DNA of 64,000 bases from JAHIYU01 sp964476155 (GCA_964476155.1 CAYYYS010000012.1:1-64000); one strand, 5' to 3'. Shown: positions 25,826-35,433, numbered from the stretch's first letter. Numbers and translations are program-made. The notes: generated by a model not told the origin, from the letters alone.

Positions 25826-27492
25826 TCATATCCCGTCGGGAAGATCCCACTCCGGAACTGATCGTGATCCCCTGTTCTTGAGTAGACCGTCACGGCGAAG
25901 TGCCTGTAACAGGTTCTTCACCTTGTACTTCTTCTGCTCCATCGTGAGATGATCGGGCAGTTTCGACAACAAAGCATCATCGACATCGCGTCGGCCGACT
26001 GGCCCATGCTCCCTCACCAACTCCATGATCACGTCCAAGTAGTACTGCCGATCAAAACCTCGTTCACGAATATGCCGGCCCGCACCACCAGCCGCCTTGG
26101 CCACTTCCGCCGCTACAAAGAGGTTTGGGTACCGCCCCTCCACCAACCCCGCTTTCTTTAGCTTTCGATGCTCGTCCTTGGAAACCCGCACCTTCTTCTG
26201 CACCCTGTCCAAGAGCATGACATCAGCCAGATCTAGATCTGTTTGGGCCATCAGGAGCCGGCAGTACTTTTCGTCGAGGATCTCTCCCCGAATAGTCACA
26301 GACACTCTGTCTGCCACCGAGAGGTCATAGTCGGGTAGCGGAAAAACCGCTCCCTCTGGTGGACATACATCTTCCTGATGCCACCACCCTGAGTGTCGAT
26401 CATGTTGAGGTTCACCATGGCCTCGGCCAGGAATGGATTCCGATAGGTTTCCTGGGGCGCATCCTGGCGAATAACTGACTCCACATCCCCCGGCAGGAAG
26501 TCGCCAGCGTTTCTGAACAATACGCGATCGGGCGTTTCCGCGATGTTGATCCGCCCCCTCAGGCCATAATCCTGATGCGCGATACAGTTATGCAACGCCT
26601 CGCGCAAAACCCATGGCTCGTACTGGGTGAACTCCCTTGGAAACAAAGTGCCGCTGGGTAGCGCCCGCAACGTCAGGTTCCGAATCTTCCCGGTAACACG
26701 GTCGACCTGTAATAGGAACGGCGGGAAGAAGTGCTCGTAGTCGAGATCCAGGTTCTTGCCATCCCTTAGAGTCCAAGTAATCTTCGCCACGGCCGGAGAC
26801 AACAGCGTCGAAGATTCGTTCTTGCCGAGCAGAAGCATGGCTGTGTTCGTCACCCGACCGTTAATCGTGAGCTTGGATTTGTTCAGGAAGACTTCGTCGT
26901 CCCAACCGTCGATGTCCTCGCTCTGAGTCGGGTGCTTGATCCTGAACTGCTCACGAGCCTCGGCGATTGCGCTTGAGTCGAGATGTTCGAGATCAGCTTG
27001 CTCGCAGATGTCAGCTGACCAGTCATGGCCACTCGTCAGGATGGCTCTGAGGACTTCGGGGTGGTTGCGCAGGTTCGTTTTGCAGGAGCCTATGCGGGCG
27101 AAGGCCTCACTCTTGAAGTAGACGGGGCGACCTTGCGCTGCTCGGACGGTGAATACGACAACTCGGCCGTCAGGGTGATCCACGATTTCGACGTTGAAGC
27201 CTGGATTCGGATCGAGGCTCGTATTCAACCAGATCAGGAGGTCTTGATTGCCCACGGCCTTGACATTGTAGGGATCGAAAACCGAGCCCACAACTTCGTG
27301 TGTTCCGTCGTGGATTCCGAAAACGAGGTAACCTTGGGGTTTGCACTTCCACGCGGCTGTGTTAGAGAGCGCAGACAGATATTCGCCCAGCTCTTGGGGC
27401 TGATATCGGTTCGCCTTGAACTCGAACCATTCGCGCTCGGCGGGCTCAGCACGGAGGCGATCGATGAGGTCGATGAGTTGCTGATGGGTCAT
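25826..27492 (-). pseudogene. AlbA_2 / HATPase_c_4 regulator with a frameshift
   Basis: An ATP-binding, RecG-like transcription-regulator type protein of about 555 residues, split by one frameshift. The N-terminal 130 residues are the Schlafen AlbA_2 domain (EWFEFKANRYQPQELGEYLS, then GYLVFGIHDGTHEVVG). Next comes the HATPase_c_4 part with ALHNCIAHQDYGLRGRINI and GGGIRKMYVHQRERFF. The frame then ends. The next frame continues with VADRVSVTIRGEILDEKY and a winged-helix C-terminus (EHGPVGRRDVDDALLSKLPD). The break is in the minus-strand run TTTTTCCG near 26337-26347, where one base appears missing. The base composition is less GC-rich than the neighbours, suggesting transfer. Confidence 0.8.
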
Positions 27493-27541
27493 GGTCGCCT
27501 CCTTTTCCGACTTTGTTTCAGTGTCGCAGATATTCTGATCA

Positions 27542-29590
27542 TCAACGAACCAAAACCGCCTTCATGGTATCGGACACTCCCCGATTTCCCCTCACCCGCA
27601 CGAAATACACACCTGACGGCACATCGCGCCCACGCGCACCTCGTCCATCCCACTTTACCGTGTGAATTCCCGGCTCGACCAATCCAAGCAAGACGGTCTT
27701 GATGAGCCGGCCGGCGACATCGTGGATCTCGAGGATCATCTTATCGGGAACCTGGCTTGTGAAGGCGATTTCGATCGACGGGTTAAAGGGGTTGGGAGCC
27801 AGGGAATTGATCTCGTGTAGACGAGGGGATGAGATCGCGTGGGGCTCCGGGTCGTTGACTGCGGTCAAAGGGTCGCGGGTTAGGCCGAGGTTGAGATCAA
27901 AACCGGCTTCGACGGATATGAAATGCCAGTTCGCGGGCGGGGACGTATTAACCGCCATGTACATATCTCCCCCCCAGGCCAATCCTGTGCCGTCGCTCTT
28001 GACGGCCAGACTGTGACTCAGCCCCGCTGAGATCGCCACGAAATCGGTATTGGGCTCAGGCACGTCACATTGTCCAAAATCGTTCCACCCCCAGGCCTCT
28101 ATCGAGCCGTCCGATCGCAGCGCCAGACTGTGCCCCCCTGCTGCAATTGCCATGTAGCCGGAATTGGGTAAGGGCACTTCGGCTTGACTATTTTCATGAC
28201 CCCAAGCCGTGATCGATCCATCGGATTTTAGAGCCATGGCAGTCCCACAGCTTATCGAAATAGCAACAAAATCGGCATTCGGATCGGGAAGCTCCGACAA
28301 CGAATGGTTTCCCGGCCCCCATGTCACGATCGTCCCGTCGGATTTCAATCCCACGCTCCAGAAACACGAAGCCTCAACTGCCACAAAACCCGCATTGGGT
28401 TCGGGAATCGTGCCCAAATCTGCGCCTTCTTCCCCCCATGTCACGACCGACCCGTCGGATTTCAGCGCGATGGTATGCTCCTCACCCTCGGCGATGGACA
28501 CGAAGTCGGCGTTCGGCTCTGGGATTTCACACCGGTTGAAATCGCACTCCTCCCCCCAGGACAGGATCGTGCCATCAGACTTGAGAACGAAGTAGCGATA
28601 GAATCCCGCAGCGATCTCGACGATGTCAGTACTGAGCGGGGGTGCGAGATGCTGACAATTCCATGATTCCCCTCCCCACCCCATCACGGCGCCGTCGGAT
28701 TTGATCCCGGCACTGTTCTGGTAACCGGCTGCGATCGTTACAAAATCCGCGTTCGGCTCGGGGACATCACACTGGCCGAAGTCGTTGCTCCCCCAGACCA
28801 CGATCGTGCCATCGGACTTGAGTCCCATGCTGTGAAAGGTATACGCGGCGATCTTCACGAAATCCGTGTTCGGTTCGGGGATGTCACACTGGCCGTATCC
28901 ATTCCACCCCCAGGCTACGATCGTGCCGTCGGACTTCAGACCGAGGCTATGGGCGCCACCCGAGGCGATGGCGATGAAATCAATATTGGGCTCGGGGACA
29001 TCACCTTGGCCGTATCCATTCCATCCCCAGGTCACGATCGAGCCGTCGGGCCTCAGACCCAGGTTGGAGGAACCGCAGGCCGAGAAAGCCGTGAAGCCCA
29101 AGTTCGGTTCGGGAATGTCGAGTCGCCCATATGTGCTATCGCCCCAGGCGACGATCGAACCGTCTGTTTTGAGCGCAAGAATGTGTTTGTAGCCGGCGTC
29201 GATATCGACGAAGCCGGTGTTCGGTTCGGGAACATCACTCACGTCGATGACTATGCTGTTGGTCCAGACCTCGATCGAACCGTTCGTTTTCAAGCCGGCG
29301 CTGAAACGTTGACCCGCCGCGACTGCCGAATAACCAACGGCCGGGATCGGCAGATCGCACTGGACATCAGAGTTCGCGCCCCAGGCCACGATCGAACCAT
29401 CGGAATTCAAGGCGATGGAGTGACCCTCGCCCATATCGATGTCGACGGGATGGGTGAAGAGTGTGGCATCCGCGATGATGAAACGCGGCCATGCCACAAG
29501 GGAGCCGTTCTCCTGACCGAGAGCAAGGTTACCGACGATAAAAAACAGGCACAGAGTCAGTGAAGATATAGACAATACGGATCGCCTCAT
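27542..29590 (-). CDS. Secreted RCC1-like beta-propeller repeat protein with sorting domain
   Basis: A 682-residue protein with signal peptide (MRRSVLSISSLTLCLFFIVG). About 14 repeats of some 40-45 residues follow, with the core HSLGLKSDGTIVAWG and, in most, a QCDVPEPN.DFV linker. This is the RCC1/alpha-tubulin-suppressor type, probably one or two seven-bladed propellers. The tail is the sorting domain LAPNPFNPSIEIAF ending KAVLVR. Such proteins are probably adhesive or surface-exposed binding proteins; no catalytic residues are visible. The repeats are highly alike at DNA level, suggesting recent expansion. Confidence 0.92.
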   Translation of the reverse strand: MRRSVLSISSLTLCLFFIVGNLALGQENGSLVAWPRFIIADATLFTHPVDIDMGEGHSIALNSDGSIVAWGANSDVQCDLPIPAVGYSAVAAGQRFSAGLKTNGSIEVWTNSIVIDVSDVPEPNTGFVDIDAGYKHILALKTDGSIVAWGDSTYGRLDIPEPNLGFTAFSACGSSNLGLRPDGSIVTWGWNGYGQGDVPEPNIDFIAIASGGAHSLGLKSDGTIVAWGWNGYGQCDIPEPNTDFVKIAAYTFHSMGLKSDGTIVVWGSNDFGQCDVPEPNADFVTIAAGYQNSAGIKSDGAVMGWGGESWNCQHLAPPLSTDIVEIAAGFYRYFVLKSDGTILSWGEECDFNRCEIPEPNADFVSIAEGEEHTIALKSDGSVVTWGEEGADLGTIPEPNAGFVAVEASCFWSVGLKSDGTIVTWGPGNHSLSELPDPNADFVAISISCGTAMALKSDGSITAWGHENSQAEVPLPNSGYMAIAAGGHSLALRSDGSIEAWGWNDFGQCDVPEPNTDFVAISAGLSHSLAVKSDGTGLAWGGDMYMAVNTSPPANWHFISVEAGFDLNLGLTRDPLTAVNDPEPHAISSPRLHEINSLAPNPFNPSIEIAFTSQVPDKMILEIHDVAGRLIKTVLLGLVEPGIHTVKWDGRGARGRDVPSGVYFVRVRGNRGVSDTMKAVLVR

Positions 29591-29678
29591 GGAACTCCCT
29601 TTCCGTGGCGGTAATATTGCATCGATTTATATGAGATTACATTATCTGCCCTTTCCGTGAAATGGCCTAATACAAAAA

Positions 29679-29700
29679 CCCCACCTCCAAAGAGGCGGGG
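29679..29700 (-). terminator. Intrinsic terminator of the lipoprotein gene
   Basis: On the minus strand the stem CCCCGCCTC / GAGGTGGGG (one G-T pair, 4-base loop) is followed by TTTTT. It lies about 23 bases beyond the stop of the lipoprotein gene. Confidence 0.85.
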
Positions 29701-29723
29701 CACTTTACACGTGTAAAACCGAA

Positions 29724-31013
29724 CTAATCCCGCGGCTTGTCCGGCGGAAAAATCCCGAACCCCACCTGCGTCATCGTCCCATCGAACCCGATCAGGTTCA
29801 GCATCAGCACCCCTGGTCCATAGAGGCGCATGTACTCACCCCACAGCGGCATCAGATCGAAGACGAATTCGTCCTCGAACCATGCGTCGCAATCCTCCTC
29901 GACCTCGTGCACCAGCACCACATTGATCTGCGGCGGATCTGATTCCATGAATCCGCCGCTCGCATAGAGCGTGAACGGCTGGTCCGGCTGGCAGCCCGAG
30001 AATCCAACGTGCATCCTCAGATGATGCTCGCCCTCGATCTCGGCGCCGATCAGCACCCAATGGCCGAAGTGCAGTTCTTCCGGCGGCAAGGGAGTGAACA
30101 GGATTTCCGTGTTCTGGGGAGGCCCGGCAGAGCACAGACCGAAGTGGGCCTCGTCGAAACCGTGGGGCAAACCGTCGGGACCCGGCGTCAACAACACGTC
30201 CAGGGGGTTGGGCGTGGTGAAACAGGGGTCCAGGGGCGGCATCCAGGCCCGGTTGCACTGAAGCCGATAGAGACCGGCGGTCTCGACCGGCAGGGCCCAA
30301 TGGCCGTCGGGATCAGTAGCGAGATGGACGACATCGCCGTCGGGTAGCGAGACCGCGATGAAGGCGGGGCCCATGGGCGGTTCGGTCGGTTCAGGCCAAC
30401 CGTTATTGTTCTCGTCCACGAAACAACGGCCGGCGATGCGCGGCCGGTCGGGCTCGGTGCCGAACTCGGCCCAGCCTTGGAAGGAGAATGACCCCAGGCC
30501 GGGATCATGGAAGATCCAGGTCTTGGCGGTCGACGTCTCCCCGTACTCCAGGATGTCGTCGTCGCCCATCAGGTCCGAGTAGTCGAAACCGAAACGCACG
30601 AAGTGGACGAAGGTGTCCTGCTTCCCTTCGGCGGGCGGAACGATGGCATAATCCGCGTTGATCAGACTCACGGTTTCCGGTACGAAGCGCTCCACCCAGA
30701 CCACGGCCGGTGCGTATAGCGGATAGGGATGCTGGCTGCGGATGGCCACATCCAGGCTGACCTGCTCGTTGGTCGGGTCGGCAACCAGGTTGGAGCCGAT
30801 CAACTCTATCACGGCGGCAGGGCCATCCCAGGGCGGCGGCATCTGCAAGGTTTTCAGGACAAAAGTGCCGTCGGCGGGATCCATGTCGCCCTCTGCGCCG
30901 ACGCGCGCCAGGGTGCCATCGTCACCGGACGGAGCTGTGGAGTCGGAACAGCCGGATAGCGCTAAAATCGACAGCAGCCCCAGAAGGAGCAGGGCGCGAA
31001 AAGGTCGCAACAT
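29724..31013 (-). CDS. Lipoprotein with carboxypeptidase-regulatory/SdrD-B-like domain
   Basis: A 429-residue exported protein. The lipobox LALSGC at the end of the hydrophobic leader predicts a lipid-anchored Cys. The middle contains a beta-sandwich of the Cna-B/SdrD type: IAGRCFVDENNNGWPEPTEP, then DPDGHWALPVETAGLYRL. The remaining regions are beta-rich and contain Cys pairs (DPCFTTPN, FGLCSAG). No enzyme signature. It carries its own terminator, and the neighbouring genes are surface proteins, so an envelope structural role is likely. Confidence 0.85.
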   Translation of the reverse strand: MLRPFRALLLLGLLSILALSGCSDSTAPSGDDGTLARVGAEGDMDPADGTFVLKTLQMPPPWDGPAAVIELIGSNLVADPTNEQVSLDVAIRSQHPYPLYAPAVVWVERFVPETVSLINADYAIVPPAEGKQDTFVHFVRFGFDYSDLMGDDDILEYGETSTAKTWIFHDPGLGSFSFQGWAEFGTEPDRPRIAGRCFVDENNNGWPEPTEPPMGPAFIAVSLPDGDVVHLATDPDGHWALPVETAGLYRLQCNRAWMPPLDPCFTTPNPLDVLLTPGPDGLPHGFDEAHFGLCSAGPPQNTEILFTPLPPEELHFGHWVLIGAEIEGEHHLRMHVGFSGCQPDQPFTLYASGGFMESDPPQINVVLVHEVEEDCDAWFEDEFVFDLMPLWGEYMRLYGPGVLMLNLIGFDGTMTQVGFGIFPPDKPRD

Positions 31014-31140
31014 CGCATGACCTCCGAAGGAGATGTGGGGTACATATGGGCGGGGTGGCGACGACCGGCCCTTAAAAAGAGCCTAGCCCACACAGAATAT
31101 CACAGGCAGGGCGGGAATACCACCGAGCCGGAAGCCGGAA

Positions 31141-32223
31141 TCAGAAATCGAGCGAGACTGCAGCACTGTAACGATCGAGGCGTTTCTTGACGATCGGGTC
31201 ACTGCTCTTCAGATCTGGGTCGTACGGTACGCTGGCCCAGTCGGCGCGGACCCCGAAGCGGCCAATCTGTGGGAAAAGCCGCAAACCGGCTCCATATGTG
31301 ATGCCATTCTTGACATGGCCTTCGCCCCAATCAACCTGGCCGACCCGACCCGAAACCAGACCGAACATCGTCAATTCGGCGCCGTAGCGATTCACGGTCG
31401 AGTTTGACCATTCGTTGTCGAGGCGACCCTTTTCCCGGTCGGCGGTGATCAGCCAGCGCAGGCGATGGCCCTGGCCGTGGTGCCACCCGTGTCGACCTTC
31501 CAGCGCGAACCCGGCGCGACCGCGTTGCATAAGGGTGAGGGGGGCGGATTTGGTTTCGATCACCGTCCAGTCGATTTCGACCTCGGCCCGATCGGTATTG
31601 GTCAGGACACCACCCAGTCGCCAGCCGACCCAACCCCGATGAACGTCGTCGGAGTCGCCCAGGAAGAAACGAGTGCCGAACATGAAGCCCGCATCCTTGT
31701 CAGAGGCTTTGGCAAAGGTCTCGTTTTCCCAGCTGGATTCGAGGGTCTTGAAATTGACGCCCAAGCTGGCGAAGAGCGTGGTCTCGTCGCCGAAGATCAG
31801 CCGCCCCAGATCGATGGCCAGCCCCACGGCGCGTGCGTGAATTCTGAAATCTTCCAATGTGCCCTGATCGAAAGTGTCGGTCGTAGTATCCCAGGCCAAT
31901 TCGTTCTGATAAGCCCCAAGACGCAGATAGCCGATTTCAACCGCGGCGCCAAGTGCCGAGAATTTCAGATCATCGATGAACTGGTCGGCTTGATGGTACC
32001 CCACGGCCACCGTATGGCCCTCGAGCTGGGTTGCCGGATTCCAGAAGAGACCCGCCGGGCCTTCCGCCACGGCGGTGAACGCCATGCCCATCCCCTCGCT
32101 GCGGGCATCGGGCGCATAGGCCTGTCCGGTGAATGAGTCCGAGTAGATACGCTCGTACTCGTCCGCACAAGCCGCGGACACAAGCACCATGGCCATCAAG
32201 ATCAGAACAACACTCGATTTCAT
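31141..32223 (-). CDS. PorV/PorQ-like outer-membrane beta-barrel protein
   Basis: A 360-residue exported protein with signal peptide (MKSSVVLILMAMVLVSAACA). Right after it comes DARSEGMGMAFTAVAEGPAG then LFWNPA, the conserved N-terminal plug signature of PorV/PorQ/UPF0164 proteins. The remainder alternates in the manner of barrel strands and ends in Phe (SAAVSLDF), typical of outer-membrane proteins. In T9SS bacteria PorV shuttles cargo bearing C-terminal sorting domains, so it may serve the seven cargo proteins here; this is inference. The ATG at 32223 is preceded by GGAGAGG. Confidence 0.85.
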   Translation of the reverse strand: MKSSVVLILMAMVLVSAACADEYERIYSDSFTGQAYAPDARSEGMGMAFTAVAEGPAGLFWNPATQLEGHTVAVGYHQADQFIDDLKFSALGAAVEIGYLRLGAYQNELAWDTTTDTFDQGTLEDFRIHARAVGLAIDLGRLIFGDETTLFASLGVNFKTLESSWENETFAKASDKDAGFMFGTRFFLGDSDDVHRGWVGWRLGGVLTNTDRAEVEIDWTVIETKSAPLTLMQRGRAGFALEGRHGWHHGQGHRLRWLITADREKGRLDNEWSNSTVNRYGAELTMFGLVSGRVGQVDWGEGHVKNGITYGAGLRLFPQIGRFGVRADWASVPYDPDLKSSDPIVKKRLDRYSAAVSLDF

Positions 32224-32400
32224 CGACCTCTCCTGACGATTCATCCAACCATGCGTCGGAAATTCTAATCACTGGACGGCCGGGGATCAAGTCGGTCCGA
32301 CCGAGTGCCGAGTAATATGGATGTCTCAGGGGAGTGGGACCTGTATACTCCGGCCCGGTCGACTAATTCCGAACGTCACAAGACAAGGGACAGAACCCAC

Positions 32401-33159
32401 ATGACCGACGACATCAAGAAGAAGGAAGCCGAGTACTTCGACGACTACACCGAGTCCCTCGTCCGCGCCCCGCTGTGGAAATACTATGCCATCAGCCGCC
32501 GCAGCAAGGACGACTACCGCCACGCCGAGTTCTCGCGCTGTCCCGGCGCCGAGGTGCTCGACTACGGCTGTGGCGCGGGCCATCACTCCCTGGAACTGGT
32601 CGAGGCGGGGGCTGCGAAAGTGGTCGGTATCGACATCTCGCCGCGGTCTATCGACGTGGCCCGCGAAGGCGCCGCCAAGGCGGGCGCCGACAACACCGAG
32701 TTCCACGCCATGGACGCCGAATCGATGGACTTTCCCGATGACAGCTTCGACCTGATCACCGGCCTGGCCATCCTCCACCATCTCGATCTCGACGTGGCCG
32801 GCCGCGAACTGGCGTGCGTGCTCAAGCCCGGCGGCACGGCCGTCTTCTCCGAACCCCTGGGCCACAACCCGGCGCTCAACCTCTTTCGCAAAGTCACTCC
32901 GTCCATGCGTACCGACGACGAGCATCCCCTGGTGCGCGGCGACGTGAAGATCCTCGAGCGCCATTTCGACCAGGTCGTGACCCGTTGCTTCCACATGTCC
33001 ACGCTGCTGGCGGTGCCGGTCTGCAAGTGGCCGCGGATCGCCGAGCCGGTCATCACCATGCTGGACGGACTCGACCGCGCCCTCTTCGCGGTGGTCCCGC
33101 CCCTGCGCTGGTGGGGTTGGTACGCGACGCTCGAATTCTCCAAACCGCACAAAGCTTGA
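32401..33159 (+). CDS. Class I SAM-dependent methyltransferase
   Basis: A 252-residue type 11 methyltransferase. Motif I is VLDYGCGAGHHSLELVEAGA, then VVGIDISPRSIDVAR, then HAMDAESMDFPDDSFDLITG and LHHLDLDVAGRELACVLKPG. The C-terminal third contains hydrophobic stretches that could associate with membrane lipids (LFAVVPPLRWWGWYATLEF). The substrate is not evident. The ATG at 32401 aligns with the family start; upstream in-frame extension is not protein-like. A 31-codon ORF and a terminator follow. Confidence 0.88.
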   Translation: MTDDIKKKEAEYFDDYTESLVRAPLWKYYAISRRSKDDYRHAEFSRCPGAEVLDYGCGAGHHSLELVEAGAAKVVGIDISPRSIDVAREGAAKAGADNTEFHAMDAESMDFPDDSFDLITGLAILHHLDLDVAGRELACVLKPGGTAVFSEPLGHNPALNLFRKVTPSMRTDDEHPLVRGDVKILERHFDQVVTRCFHMSTLLAVPVCKWPRIAEPVITMLDGLDRALFAVVPPLRWWGWYATLEFSKPHKA

Positions 33160-33221
33160 CCTGGTGGTCCCCAAGCCTATCTTAGCGCGGCTCGCAACCG
33201 AGATGTCACTGGACCGAGAAG

Positions 33222-33317
33222 ATGGACATGAGCCTGAAGATCATCCTGCGCGCCGCGGTATCGATATTCCTGCCGCTGGCCCTGGCCTTGGCCTCGGCCG
33301 CCCTGGCCAACGCCTGA
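33222..33317 (+). CDS. Micro-ORF of 31 residues resembling a free signal peptide
   Basis: MDMSLKIILRAAVSIFLPLA continues with a short Ala/Leu-rich stretch to ALANA and then a stop. It has a positive N-terminus, a hydrophobic core and an AxA cleavage-like end, so the whole product is a signal peptide or a single-pass membrane microprotein. It lies 62 bases after the methyltransferase and 29 bases before the terminator, so it would be on the same transcript. GACCGAGAAG upstream is a weak ribosome-binding site. A decayed exported-protein gene is the alternative. Confidence 0.4.
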   Translation: MDMSLKIILRAAVSIFLPLALALASAALANA

Positions 33318-33345
33318 TCGCGTGCGGATTCGCATAGATATATAA

Positions 33346-33375
33346 GACGGGGAAGCCTTGGCAGGCCTCCCCGTC
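33346..33375 (+). terminator. Intrinsic terminator between convergent genes
   Basis: The stem GACGGGGAAGCCT / AGGCCTCCCCGTC (one mismatch, 4-base loop) is followed by TTCTTGT on the plus strand. The minus strand gives a TTATATAT tail, so it may serve sodB as well. Confidence 0.8.
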
Positions 33376-33398
33376 TTCTTGTCGAAACCCTGCCGAAA

Positions 33399-33980
33399 CT
33401 AGCCGAAGTTCTTGGCCACGAAATCCCAGTTCACCAGATTCCACCAGTTCCCCACGTACTTGGGCCGCGCGTTGCGCGTGTCCACGTAGTAGGCGTGCTC
33501 CCAGACGTCGACCACCAGCAGCGGCGTCACGTCGGAGGTCAGGGCGGAGCCGGCGTTGCCGGTGTTGAGGATCTCCACGCCGCCGGCGGCGGTCTTCACC
33601 AGCCAGGTCCAGCCGGAACCGAAGTTGCCGACCGCGGACGCCGCGAATTTCTCCTTGAACTCGGCGAAGGAACCGAAGGCCGCGTTGATGGCGTCGGCCA
33701 CCGCGCCGGTGGGCTCGCCGCCGCCGCTGGGGCTCATGCCGTTCCAGTAGAAGGTGTGGTTCCACACCTGGGCGGCGTTGTTGAAGATTCCGCCGGCGGG
33801 CGCCGACTTGACGATCTCCTCGAGGGACTTGCCCTCGAACTCGGTCCCGGGAACCAGGTTGTTCAGGTTGGTCACGTAGGCCGCGTGGTGCTTGCCGTAA
33901 TGGTAGTCAAGCGTCTCGGCCGAGATGTGGGGCTCCAGCGCGTCCTTGGCGTACGGCAGATCCGGTAGTTCGAAGGTCAT
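33399..33980 (-). CDS. sodB: Iron-type superoxide dismutase
   Basis: A 193-residue cytoplasmic enzyme that dismutates superoxide. The metal ligands are H27 (LDYHYGKHHAAY), H75 (WNHTFYW), D158 and H162 (VVDVWEHAYYVD). Q71 in AAQVWNHTFYW is at the position typical of iron-dependent members. The length and C-terminal NLVNWDFVAKNF are canonical. It is a single-gene unit with the shared terminator downstream. Confidence 0.97.
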   Translation of the reverse strand: MTFELPDLPYAKDALEPHISAETLDYHYGKHHAAYVTNLNNLVPGTEFEGKSLEEIVKSAPAGGIFNNAAQVWNHTFYWNGMSPSGGGEPTGAVADAINAAFGSFAEFKEKFAASAVGNFGSGWTWLVKTAAGGVEILNTGNAGSALTSDVTPLLVVDVWEHAYYVDTRNARPKYVGNWWNLVNWDFVAKNFG

Positions 33981-34340
33981 GGCAACGTCCTTTTGTTATC
34001 CGTCATGGTCGGTTGAATTCGATTCTGATTGTCAGGATAGTATTACTCCGCGGGGTTCGCCAGTCTTGAAATACCATCATCTTTCACCGGCTCCCGTGAG
34101 ACTTGATGAACCAGATCCTGGCATCCTTTTATGCCATGATCAGGCAATATCAATATCTTGTCTGACAAGTGATTACACCCAGGAATGTCGTCATACGGCC
34201 TCCATTTCACCTAAATGTATGAAAATGACCTGTAAATATCTCGTGAGACGGGCACACCGGCTAAACAAATCAGACGTAATCACTGTGAAACCAGGCCCCA
34301 TGGAAAACCCGCAACAGTCCGAACCAGGGGAGGAAGCACA
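33981..34340. other. Intergenic region, no gene seen
   Basis: This 360-base, comparatively AT-rich stretch separates sodB from a truncated exported-protein start. I see no protein-like frame, tRNA or strong hairpin. It should hold the sodB promoter and the promoter of the truncated gene. Confidence 0.6.
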
Positions 34341-34530
34341 ATGAAAAGGTCACTGAACTGGAAATGGCTGGCTTGTCTGACGGTCGTCGTCGTCGCCATG
34401 GCCGCCACCGCGCTCGCCCAGCCCGAAATCGATTACGAGCTCGCGAGCGTCGACGTGCTCACCGCCAAGGAGATCGGGCAGTTCCAACTGCTCCAACATC
34501 CGGAGGGCTCCTTCGTGTCTCGGGGCCGCG
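34341..34530 (+). pseudogene. 5' end of an exported-protein gene, truncated by rarD
   Basis: A strong ribosome-binding site (GGGAGGAAG) precedes an ATG and a signal peptide, MKRSLNWKWLACLTVVVVAM then AATALAQ. About 30 residues of plausible mature protein follow (PEIDYELASVDVLTAKEIGQ, then FQLLQHPEGS). The frame then enters the 3' end of the opposing rarD gene and composition becomes random until a stop at 34601. The rest of the gene appears to have been deleted, with the junction near 34520-34530. No family can be assigned from what remains. Confidence 0.6.
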
Positions 34531-35421
34531 CTACCGCCGTAACGCCCTCGCCGTATCGATCGAGTAGAGGATCAGCGCCAACCAGATCAACCCGAAACTG
34601 ATGGCGTGGGTGCGCGTGAAGGGCTCACCGAACGCGAGGGTCGCCAGGAGAAATTGACCGGTGGGCGCCAGGTACTGCAGGAAGGCGATCGAGACCAGCC
34701 GCAGCCGTCGCGCGCTTTCGGCGAACCAGATCAGCGGCAACGCCGTGACGACACCCGCCGAGATCAGCAGCCCGTCGATACGCATACCCGCATGCGTGAA
34801 GTGCAGCAGGCCCTGGGACTCGCGCCAGATCAGCCAGGCCACGGCCGGCGGCGTCAACAGGAGGGTCTCGACGGTGAGGCCCTGCACGCCGCTGGCTCGT
34901 GTCCGTTTCCGCAACAGCCCGTAGAGACCGAAGCTCAGGGCCAGCACGATGGAGATCGCGGGCAGCTTGCCGTACGCGACGGTCAACCACACGATGCCGG
35001 CGGTCGCCAACACCACCGCCGCGATCTGCAGGGGGCGCAGTCGCTCGCGCAGGAAAACGAAGCCTAGCGCCACGTTGACCAGTGGGTTGATGAAATAACC
35101 GAGGCTGGCCTCGAGCAGACGATCGTTGGCGACCGCCCAGATGAAGATCCCCCAGTTCAGGGCGATCAGACAGGTCGTGTAAGCCAAGGTCAGGCGTAAG
35201 CGCGCGTCTCGGAGCAGGTCGATCAGTTCGCGCAGCCCGCCGCGCAGGACCGTCACGATCCCCAACAGGACCAGTGACCACACGATACGGTGGGCGAGCA
35301 CTTCCAGGGGCGGCACGGACACGACGGCCTTGAAGTACAGGGGCGACAGGCCCCAGGCCCCGAAGGCGGCAATACCGTAGACAACGCCGAGGCGTGTCTT
35401 GCCGGTGAAGTCGTTGTCCAT
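34531..35421 (-). CDS. rarD: RarD-type EamA permease
   Basis: A 296-residue inner-membrane transporter. It opens with GVVYGIAAFGAWGLSPLYFK and continues with LEVLAHRIVWSLVLL, ALNWGIFIWAVANDRLLEAS, LGYFINPLVNVALGFVFLRE and, near the end, LQYLAPTGQFLLATLAFGEP. All are close to the RarD subgroup of the drug/metabolite transporter superfamily. It has about ten helices. The substrate is unknown (chloramphenicol sensitivity gave the name). It is followed directly by the truncated exported-protein start on the other strand. Confidence 0.93.
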   Translation of the reverse strand: MDNDFTGKTRLGVVYGIAAFGAWGLSPLYFKAVVSVPPLEVLAHRIVWSLVLLGIVTVLRGGLRELIDLLRDARLRLTLAYTTCLIALNWGIFIWAVANDRLLEASLGYFINPLVNVALGFVFLRERLRPLQIAAVVLATAGIVWLTVAYGKLPAISIVLALSFGLYGLLRKRTRASGVQGLTVETLLLTPPAVAWLIWRESQGLLHFTHAGMRIDGLLISAGVVTALPLIWFAESARRLRLVSIAFLQYLAPTGQFLLATLAFGEPFTRTHAISFGLIWLALILYSIDTARALRR

Positions 35422-35433
35422 ATGAATGCTTTC

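Noticed and set aside
26296..26360. Programmed ribosomal frameshift in the AlbA/HATPase gene
   Set aside because: There is a T5 run but no slippery heptamer with a downstream structure or an internal ribosome-binding site that I can see. A one-base loss or a sequence error is simpler.
28000..29400. CRISPR-like repetition
   Set aside because: The repeats are coding, in frame, and encode RCC1-type units of about 45 residues with no unrelated spacers. No cas genes are present.
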